A stretch of DNA of 64,000 nt from Curvularia sp. ZM96 (taxonomy: Eukaryota > Ascomycota > Dothideomycetes > Pleosporales > Pleosporaceae): NCBI GenBank assembly GCA_022457065.1, contig JAJGBQ010000006.1:1302001-1366000 (forward strand), written 5' to 3'. The notes beneath the pieces were generated by a model. That model was not told the origin of the DNA, ran no database searches, and saw nothing but the letters and a program-made list of their open reading frames with translations. The position numbers and the translations under genes are program-made. Positions 55,793 to 64,000 of this stretch are shown piece by piece; position 1 is the stretch's first letter; the number at the start of each line of letters is the position of its first letter.

Positions 55793-58599
55793 GCTCGTGC
55801 CATGTCATCAAATGTACATATGCCCAAAATGAGATGTGATTGATGCTTAGATCGTACAGTGCAGGAATGTTGGATGTAACCACGACACCGTCATTCTCTG
55901 GATAGCGTGCAGCGAACCTGCATACTTGTTACGACGCCCTTGCTGGCGTTGGGGGTTAGGCAACTACCTCTCTGCCTAGCCCGTTGCTGCCCTACCGATG
56001 CGGCGCTTGTTAGGGTTTCACACAGGGCAAATTAATCCGCGCCTGGAGCCGAAGCAGCAGACTTTGTGTGACCATCGTAGGCCGCCTTGTGGACAAGGCC
56101 CAGTTTTGGTTTCTGCTATGCGCAAGCGAAAGAAAGATATCTGACTCGGCAGTAAAGTACGTGTGGAGCACAGGCCAATGGAAATGCTCCGCCCATGGGG
56201 CCCCCCAACACTCCAAACGTTTCCGCTATGTCGCAAACGACAGGCAAAAGCAAGGCCAAGCTGTGGTTGTCTCGGTATCTGGGCCTCTACCCAGCGGACG
56301 ACAGCCTTTGTTTTTTCCTCGTCGTGGTGACGGCTTCCAGACTGCAAAGAGCAGATGGGCGCCTCCAAACCCAATTCAGAAACGAGTCACTGAGCCATGG
56401 CAGATCATGGTGATCGCTCACACGGCTTACTCATGGCCTACCTGTGCGAAGAGAGAGGATGAACAACGGCCCCTAGAGGTTATCAATACGATGCTGCGTC
56501 TGGGTGGGACCAGCATGGACCCTTGCACAGCGTCTGTTGCTCTCTCATCCCTGTAGACGACAGGCTACAAACCTGGCCTTCATCCGCCAAAAGAGCCGCG
56601 ACCCTCCAGAAACGCCACTTACACAGTGAAGTGGGTCGACGCCTTCTCTTCTTGTATCCGTGTACGCGCCAATAAGGAAGGCGTGATGCCATTGCTCAAG
56701 GGGCCCGCTTGTGGCGTTGAAAAAACCACACGTCAGCTCGACTGAACCTGCGGCACCTGCGGTTAGCCCCGTCCGGTTTTGACAACGGGGCGTATCAGCG
56801 ACTGTAGAGAGCTTCTTGAGCTTGGCTCTGGGTGCAGCCAGCTGATACCATGTCCCTTGTCATGTTCGCTCCACAACCCTCCAATACAGCCCATGAGCGG
56901 TTGGTGGCGGAGGCCAATATACCCATCCTTAAACGGTCACAGTGAGCTCCAGTGCTCGAGCACTCAAGGCTTGTGTGGAAGCTCCGTATTAAGGGCTGAA
57001 TTCATAACGCTTGTGGCTTATCACTGGTTTGCACGAGGCTGGCTCCCATTCGATACGCCAGGTGAGTGCTCGTCCAGTAAGCGTGGTGTGCGGAGAGCCA
57101 TTGGGAGTAGCCACCGAATGCGACCGAGTATGATGATAGAAATTCCAAGACTGTATTGTGTGAGGTACTGGTGGCGGGACTCATTCATCCTCAGTCGACG
57201 TCAGTGGTTGTTCTTGCAGAGTGGTCGCTCCGTCTGTTGATACTGGTGTTGTATTTTTGCTCGGGGGGTAACTTCAGCCTAGTGTTCCGCGATGCGGGAG
57301 ATCCTCTGGGTGCAAACTTTCCAAAGCTCGTATATCGACGGTACGTGCGGTGTACATGGTCGTCTTCAAATGAGATGTGTTTCCATCTCGAAACACACGG
57401 GCGCACTCGTTTCAGGTTATCAGACTATTTTGGCAACTGTAGCTTCAAAGCGTCTGCTTGTGCTCTCCACTAGATGCAACAACGTCCATCCTGAACTTTC
57501 TGAGCGCCTTTGTATCTAACCATTGGTCCTTAATCGGACAACAAGGCCTGACTCGTGGAATTGGTAGTCTGAACGGCACCCTCCATCATGCAAGCGCAAA
57601 GCCAGCATACTCTATCTTGCGGGGCACGATCCACCACACTGTCGTATGGACTGATTGTGCATGCTCTCCACAAGGATCTGATTCGATCGGCCCTATTGCC
57701 TCTGGGCACCCGCATTCGCATACGCATTGTCAGCCTTCAGACCCTTGCCTTTTTGGCATCGTCCAAAGCCGAATGCTCAGGAGGGCTGCTTAGACGTGGC
57801 GAGCTGCTGTGGTAAATTCCAAAATCTCAAATTCCATTGGCGGTTGATCCTGATAGGGCTTGGGATACAGCCATACTTTGTGTGCGTGGTTTGCTTGTTT
57901 TCCCCACCCTGCTCATCGCTCATGTCCGTCGACAAAGCCTTTTGCTTTCAGCACATGGTCCCAATCTGGCGGACCGTACCATGCAGTGTGGACATTGTTG
58001 TGAGTGACCGACTTAGCACATGCTGTATCGCCTGTCGGCCTACAAAAGAGGGTGGCAGATATGAAGAGATCGGCAGGTCAACGCGACAGCGCTATGCCAC
58101 CAGTGTATGTGAAGCGGGCCCTCACGACAAATCAGGGTGTCGGTTTCAATATGCAGCTAACTACCGTTACCGTCCGTACGGGAGGATACGCGAGAGCCAG
58201 GTGACCCACCCCGTCAATGGATCGGCGGGAAACCAGGCAGAAGGCCGAGGGCTCGCTGGTTGCGTGCAAGGTAGCGTTAACGAAATGGCGCCCCGGCCCG
58301 AACGAGTAGTGGTGGGATGAGTCGCTACCCGTCAAGGGAGCAAGCTCAGCACATCCCGCGTCCCTGTTTCTGTGGCTTATGCATCATGTTACGACAAGAA
58401 GGTGGGATAATGGTGCCCCGTTGTCACGTGATGAGGATTTCGTTGGATCCTCCACCTTCAAGGATGCTGACTCGGAATATAAAGACCAAAATGCACGCTC
58501 AGGTCCCGTACTTCGGCCCCAGATTTTTACACCTTAGTATATGTTTCCTTGTGCTCGCCGTATACATTGAGTTTCGAAGTCAGAGCGAAGCTGTCGACA
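55793..58599. other. Long gene-free stretch
   Basis: About 2.8 kb upstream of the disordered-protein gene and of the two-exon hypothetical gene. Many medium frames overlap on both strands (for example 56068-56556 plus, 57727-58320 plus) with no domain and no convincing splice partners. It probably contains regulatory sequence and 5' leaders. Confidence 0.4.
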
Positions 58600-59326
58600 A
58601 TGTCCATGCCCCCTCTTCCCCAAAGCGCCGATAAAAGTGCCATCTGCGCTCGTTTAGGTCTTAGTGATCGTGTTCACAAGCTCCTCCTGGTAAGCATATG
58701 GACCAGGTGCGAAAGAAATCATCTGCTGACAGACGTATCTCCGCAGAAAGAGGCCGAAATCGCCAGAGACGCACTAAGCAGTAATCCGTACAACTTGACA
58801 GACCAGTCCAAGTCAGACCCCACCGTATGCGAGCCCTACAGGTGGGACGAGATATCAGAGACCGCGAAGCATACCTACGTGTTGATGGTAGTCCGCGATG
58901 CCTGTCCCGAGACCCGGCCGTATTACTACATGGGGTGTTACAGAACCGCAGTTAACGAAGAAAACTGGGTTGCCAGGTGGTATCTTTGGCATAGCTTTCG
59001 CTACCGGTAGGTTGACCTGGGTAATAATCTGGGCGGATGACAGTGCTTATTGTCTTTGCAGAGACAACAGACCAAGAGACAGGAATGCAAACAGCAGTGC
59101 TGCTTCGAGTCAAGGAGGTAGATATTCCAGCACAACACCAAGCGGCGAAGTGCCTCACTGCTCTTTCATTCCCACTGACGAACAGCAGGGACACATTTGT
59201 ACTACGATCCAGCGCGCGATCATTTCCGGCGGTGATATCGAATGTCGACAGAGTCCTTTTATTAGCGACAGCAGGTATCCTTCTCGGACCGGCCACATAT
59301 CTTTACGACGGCACTTTCCTTGGTAG
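58600..59326 (+). CDS. Hypothetical protein, two exons
   Basis: Proposed exons 58600-59006 and 59062-59326 with a 55-bp GTAGGT...TTTGCAG intron; 223 residues. The first exon encodes MSMPPLPQSADKSA and a sequence rich in Trp/Tyr/Cys (CEPYRWDEISETAKHTYVLM, ETRPYYYMGCYRTAVNEENW, WYLWHSFRYR); the second is Ser/Arg-rich (DNRPRDRNANSSAASSQGG). The junction restores an Arg codon in frame. Composition of exon 1 looks coding. I do not recognise a family; no signal peptide is seen. Confidence 0.5.
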
Positions 59327-60184
59327 ATGTCAGGTTTGCCACTTCAGCGCTCCTTTTGCAAAAACGATGCTTGTGTTGCCATCCAACACTCTTCCGTATA
59401 TTGGCTTCATTGGCATTTTCAGTCTTTTTCGGGGCTTCGCCTCTTTTGTTTCCTTCGTAAAGTTTAGCGAATTTCCTCCACATGGGTTTTCTGTATATAA
59501 GAGTAGCACTGTTGCTGTTTGTTTCTTCGCAATGCTGGGCTGTGTCTTGAGGGGCCGTAACATGTAATGCTTCTACCGTAACAATGAGCAATACGCACTT
59601 TACTTCATGGTGACTTTGGTTTTTCTCCACGTATTTCTTGCTTCTCCGATCGCGTTCAGAATGACAGTGAGGGACGTGGTGAAGATAAAGTTATTCAGAA
59701 GATAGACAAGCTATGCGTTAAGTGGGGCGAAAGTTCAGGCTAGGAGCCTAGTGCCGAAGTGTTCCGCGATGGAAGTGAGAGGACATTCTGTATTGGAAAG
59801 CGCAATAAACGGTCACTTTTCAAGCCTCATCATCAGAGACATAGCGCTAATGCTAGTCGTTGTGCATTGGAAGCCTGGAACTAGCGCTGACCATGTCCTG
59901 CTGAAGAGGTACCAGTATGCAACATGAGGTCATGCAAGAGACTTTGAAGTTGGTAAGTTATGTATGCATTGCATAAAATAGTTCTATTTTATGTCAGACC
60001 AAGCAGACCACTAACTGAGTTTAGGGTGAGATATTTTTGATCTGTAGAAATAATTTGTTCTTCCGCTTCTGACAATCTGCAGAATTGCCACTATAATTGC
60101 TATATCCCAAACGCCTTTCGCTATGCAGATGATGGAAAATGTCAACCTTCTCTTCGCCCAGGAGAACGCTTCCAGGATATTGGT
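59327..60184. other. Intergenic region between convergent genes
   Basis: About 860 bp; T-rich tracts and short frames only. No gene seen. Confidence 0.45.
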
Positions 60185-62202
60185 TCAGGCAGCGACAGTT
60201 GATGAGTTGCGCGCAACTTGCTCCTGAAGCGCCTTCTGGTATTGACGCCGCGCGGTGTCTATCGCTCGGAGCAGGGGATCTACAATCTGGTTGATAGCCT
60301 TTGCCCCTCCTCTAATGGCCTCGGGGTCGAACTTGCGTTTCTTCCTTTCTCGCTGGTTGGAGAGCTCGTTTTCTCTTCGCGCTTGCTCGATCCGGGCCAG
60401 CCGATCAGCTTCTGCCATGTCAGCGACAGCCTTGATGCGATCAAGAGATTTGTCAAGTGTCTCGATGAGCCTGGCAATCTCATTCGCGCGATCGGGATCT
60501 CCTGAGTAGAACACAGCCCAAAAGTAATGAAGGAATTCAACCGTGGTGTTGTGAGTCATAGTAAGACTGTCGAGGACAGCTTCAGAGACATGCAATTCCC
60601 TCGCTCGCTCGCTTGCAGGGACGGAGCTGGAGGAGTAGTCGTCATTGTGTAGGCGTCGTTGCTTGAGCGCCGACAAGATCTGTGACGAAGCGGCTTTGCG
60701 CGATGATTTGCTGCCAACCTTTGCCTTTTTGGAAGCAGACTCCTCTTCATCACTACTACTTTCGTCATTGATCTCGATGAGGGAATGGAGATCTGCTTTT
60801 GAAGTCTGACCAGTTTTCCCGTCAAACTTACGAAGATCCTGCTGCAGTGTGGATATAGCCTGTGCAGGAGTACGTTTTGTGTATGTCGCAGCACTGGTCG
60901 AGGTATGCACGCTTTGCCCAGCGGAGAAGAAACGGCTTTGATCTTGCACTTTGAGTACAACCCTATTATCGTCATCTGCGAATTGGAGGTCGCGCAATTG
61001 TAACTCCTTGTATGTTTCCTCATCCATGCCGGCTGGCCCGTGCCGACTTACATCAGAAGGCGGCACGTCTTTCATCATTTTCTCACTCATGCGGTTTAGA
61101 ACTCGGAGAATGGGTGCTTTTTCGTAGTTGGTTGGGTTCATGGTGAAGTCGGGTCGGTTGCCCTGTTTTTGGCTATGATTGTTCTCGTTGGCCTCAATGT
61201 TGATAAAGTTAGGAATAGAAGCAGCAAGCAGATCCAGAGAGCTATCTGCCGTTTCGTCGTAACTGAGATACTTGTCCAGCTTCGGATCAAGCACATCCTT
61301 GTCCTGGATGCGCTCGCCCTTGAGCTTTTTCATCAATCGGCTGTGAAAAAATCTTTCCCAGAAATCGCCCTCTGATAGCGGAGGAACATTCTCGTTGTAT
61401 GCTTTTTGGACTATTGGATGCTGCCTGAAAAGGAGTTCGATTTGCTCTTTTGTCAAGTTCAGCATCAGAGTACCGTTCACCGACTTTGATTTTATAACAG
61501 ACAAGACGTTGTAGGTTCCTGTGGCCTGCGATCTCTCCGTCGCATGCGACCGTAACATATGCACCCGAGTAGACCAAAACTGCATCGAGAACTGCAGAAC
61601 CGAGACGGAATCGGGTTTTTCGAGCAGAGCACGATCGAAGCGCTGTCGAAGCGCCGGACTAGAATTGAGCAACGACATCTGCAGGGACGTATCGGCGAGT
61701 AACTTTGCGTCATCGTAGGTGTCTTCGTTACTTTTGCCCGCTGCTGTTACGGTTTGGGCCATGGCCATAGAAGCTGATGCGCCGCCGTCGCCGCCATCTG
61801 CCTTGGCCGCCGCAGGTGCGGGGGAAGGAGCAGCTTGTTGTTTCAAGCTTTCGATCCATTTGCGCAGAGATCCAGTTATGGTTTGCTGATCATCGCGAGC
61901 GGCGGCGGACGTGAAGGTAAAGGTGTGGTTACCGGCTTGCGGCGCCGACTCCTTGACGACAATTTTGATAGATGCTTTGGCAGCAGTGGCAGGAGTTTGC
62001 TGCAGATCTGGGCGCAGGTTAGCTACCTGGAGGTTTTCGTAGGCAAAGTGTAGGCTCCAATGGACATACTTGCAATGTCTGCTATGGCTATAGACAGTGG
62101 AGGAAGCGCACCGCTGGCCGACTTCCAGGCGACCGTCTTGCCATCGGTAGAGACCGAGACAGTGCCGTCCTGCTTCTTGTACTGGGCGGCAGCGTCAGCC
62201 AT
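60185..62202 (-). CDS. TFB1: TFIIH subunit Tfb1 (p62)
   Basis: Exons 62202-62070 and 62007-60185 with a 62-bp GTATGT...CCCAG intron; 651 residues. It is a core subunit of TFIIH, in transcription initiation and nucleotide excision repair. The N-terminal PH-like domain is split by the intron (MADAAAQYKKQDGTVSVSTDGK ... IADIA|NLQQTPATAAK) and continues to RKWIESL. Two BSD domains follow: LLNSSPALRQRFDRALLE...FWSTRVHML and the classic LSEGDFWERFFHSRLMKKLKG. The C-terminal half has an acidic, Ser-rich stretch (INDESSSDEEES), then a helical region (TMTHNTTVEFLHYFWAVFYSGD) and a coiled coil of Ala/Arg/Glu. The first exon was found by extending past the internal Met. Confidence 0.94.
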
Positions 62203-62595
62203 GACGGGTGGGAGGGGTGAGATGGTGATGCACGGCTTCTCCAGGGTTGACGCGGTGGAAGAATGCTAAACTAGTTTGGGAATCCCCAGATTCACGCGAC
62301 GCACGTGATCACGCATCATCGCACCAGATACACGGACATTCGACTTCTACGCAAACCAGAACTATCCACTGGTAAACGTCCTGCTGTTCGTAATAAGCGC
62401 TAAGAACGTCTCAGCAATTTGGAGAGACTGCTGACCAGCTGTTCGAAGAACTAATAGGGGCTCCGTCCGCCATCAGGACGGGATGTTCAACTCGCGGTAA
62501 CGTAGGCTCGCGCATGAGTCAACATCGCGCCTCAATCTAGCAGCTTGGCTAGGCGGCCACGCATTCTTCTTTCAATTCGTTGCTTCTATGTAGTC
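62203..62595. other. Intergenic region
   Basis: About 390 bp between the TFB1 start and the GMC pseudogene; holds the TFB1 promoter. No gene seen. Confidence 0.45.
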
Positions 62596-63233
62596 ATGGC
62601 ACCGCTCAACGGGACGCGAGATGTCGTCAAAGGCATTCATGATCACTCTCTCATGATGCCATCGTTGTGGGCGGTGGATTACCGGGCTTGGTGCTTGCAA
62701 ATCGATTGAGCGAAAGTGTCGATGCTTGAGGCCATAATCCCATCAGTGGTGTCAGGTAAAGTGCTTCCACGTCTCCTAACAGCGTCAAGCAAGCTGGAAA
62801 GATTAGATCCTACTCCGCTTCAGTATACTACGACCCGAGCGTCCAAGAACGTCCAAAGCTTGACGTCGTCACTAAACTCCTTGTTTCCAAAGCATTGTTG
62901 GAATGAAATAACTCCGCTATCATTACCAAAGGCACGCATTTACCTACAATGTCGCGGTAGCTCGTTTCATGAGGTGTACGCAAAAGAAGTCGTTCTTTCT
63001 GCTGATCATTTCAATCTCTGCAAATCTTGTAGATTTCGGGTATTGAATCAAGCAAGCTTCTTGAAAAGCATGGTGTCGCGCCTGTCGTAGACCATCCAGC
63101 GGTTGGTGAAAATCTGCAAGACTATGTCTGTGGTGCACTCTCATTCGAAGTAGCCGACGCCCAAATTGCCGGGGACGCTCGTCGCGACCAAAATGTCATC
63201 AAAGCATTGCTCAAACAACAAATGGACAGCTAG
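62596..63233 (+). pseudogene. GMC oxidoreductase pseudogene
   Basis: Pieces of a glucose-methanol-choline oxidoreductase are present in different frames. Near the start DAIVVGGGLPGLVLANRLSE is the FAD-binding Gly motif, but it is out of frame with the upstream ATG and runs into a stop after about ten more residues. Further down VYAKEVVLSA is followed, after a frame change and an in-frame stop, by SGIESSKLLEKHG and VVDHPAVGENLQDYV, the second family signature region. The whole is about 210 codons instead of the usual 550-600, so most of the gene, including the catalytic His region, is missing. Two frameshifts, a stop and a large internal deletion mark it as dead. Confidence 0.85.
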
Positions 63234-63510
63234 GCCTGCTCATTCACGGGTATGCCGATGAGTGTGGTGCGTTTGCAAATGGAAGAATTATTTCCATTAT
63301 TTCGTATTTTTATTAGTTGGGCTAAACAGTAGATTACTATTCTTCTAGGAACATTGTCGATGCTTACTACCGTTCGTGAGATGTAAAGTAAAAGTATTGA
63401 ATAAGTAACGGGTACACTTTGGATATAATAGTTCTTACAGTATTACTTGAATTAGAAAAAATATTGATAAGCTAGGTTTATAAATTAAGGGGAGAAGAAG
63501 ATATATGCCT
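63234..63510. other. AT-rich spacer
   Basis: Strongly AT-rich run between the GMC pseudogene and the right-edge fragment, clearly richer in A and T than the flanking genes. No gene seen. Mutational decay of a silenced region is possible. Confidence 0.5.
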
Positions 63511-63863
63511 TCAAGGACGAGGCAAGATGCTCGTTTCCGTTCGTGCACTCTCGGTGGCGCACCATCCCTCTCCCTCGGGTATAATTGAGATATCGTCGAA
63601 TCCTGCAGGAATGTTATCATACGAATCGCTCTGCATATAGATAACCATAGTATGGCTACCACCAGACACTGTTATCGGCGAACTCTGAACATTCGTCCAG
63701 CCTACAACACCACGCACAGTAAACTTTTCCCAGAGCTGACCATCTATGAACATTTGGAAGATTGTCCTGCCAAAAGCGTACTGTTTGAACCAGCCCGAAC
63801 ATCGAACCGTCGTTCCCGACGGAATCAATAAGAAGGCGATGTTCCACACGCCTTCTAGCCAGC
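63511..63863 (-). CDS. Partial gene: beta-sandwich (carbohydrate-binding-like) C-terminal domain
   Basis: The frame ends at 63511. It reads from about 63863, where a TTTAAG acceptor could start the exon (GWLEGVWNIAFLL). The domain shows SGTTVRCSGWFKQYAF, QMFIDGQLWEKFTV, ITVSGGSHTMVIYMQS and FDDISIIPEG. This order, with a final F-D-D-x-S strand, resembles the galactose-binding-like beta-sandwich of carbohydrate-binding modules in fungal secreted proteins. In the frame directly upstream there is a stop, so the rest of the gene must be joined by splicing beyond the window, or this is a remnant beside the pseudogene. Confidence in coding is moderate, in function low. Confidence 0.45.
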
Positions 63864-64000
63864 CTTAAAGTCGTCAAGGCTGTCTAGAACCATCTATCCA
63901 AGAGATGTCGTTGAAACACACCTAACAATACTTAACGATAAAGCCACAAGGCTTACTCTAACGTTGTAAAACCATCGAAAGAAATTATATGGCTTGCGCT

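Noticed and set aside
56068..58320. Medium open frames on both strands
   Set aside because: Overlapping frames with Cys/Ser/Arg-rich random-like composition, no domain and no consistent splice partners.
1..64000. tRNA and rRNA genes, CRISPR arrays, complete transposons
   Set aside because: I looked for T-loop motifs (GGTTCGAATCC type) in gene-free stretches, array-like repeats and transposase motifs and found none that I could support. A tRNA covariance search would be decisive.

Overview
The window is nuclear DNA of a filamentous ascomycete, most likely a Dothideomycete of the Pleosporales type. That placement is inference from gene content. What the sequence shows directly is many short GT-AG introns (about 45-75 bp, often with a CTGAC/CTAAC branch sequence), a multi-exon fungal chitin synthase, a Zn2Cys6 regulator, DUF3176 membrane proteins and mitochondrial presequences. 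Most genes are split, so coordinates run from start codon to stop codon and the exons are given in the text.

From 1 to 29.2 kb the region is mostly conserved housekeeping genes. In order: the N-terminus of a secreted, possibly tyrosinase-like protein (left edge); an OB-fold protein head-to-head with an AIM32-like ferredoxin; Vps60 (ESCRT-III); a SIT4-associated SAPS protein; dynactin p27; a RING protein; a Zn2Cys6 regulator divergent from a DUF2264 protein; a probable class III chitin synthase; a DUF218 protein; the riboflavin reductase RIB7; the NEDD8 conjugating enzyme UBC12; and ketol-acid reductoisomerase ILV5.

From 29.2 to 43 kb the region is accessory and gene-poor. It holds a sugar-type MFS transporter, two related DUF3176 membrane proteins and, between them, a two-exon minus-strand gene that is easily missed. 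This gene (37432-38018) encodes a secreted precursor with a signal peptide, a pro-region and six tandem 13-residue units separated by Lys-Arg. The units begin Glu-Ala in five of six cases and carry a W/G-K-T-Q-G-G-G-P-G/S core. This is the architecture of a Kex2/Ste13-processed peptide precursor, either of the alpha-pheromone type or a KEP/RiPP precursor, and it is the most interesting object in the window.

From 43 to 62.2 kb conserved genes return: a multi-pass membrane protein, a mitochondrial ribosome recycling factor, a protein of unknown function with a probable GC-AG intron, a DnaJC28-domain protein, a long disordered protein, a hypothetical two-exon gene and the TFIIH subunit Tfb1. Long apparently gene-free stretches lie at 50.5-53.1 and 55.8-58.6 kb. 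From 62.5 kb to the right end the DNA looks degenerate, with a GMC oxidoreductase pseudogene, an AT-rich spacer and an incomplete domain fragment.
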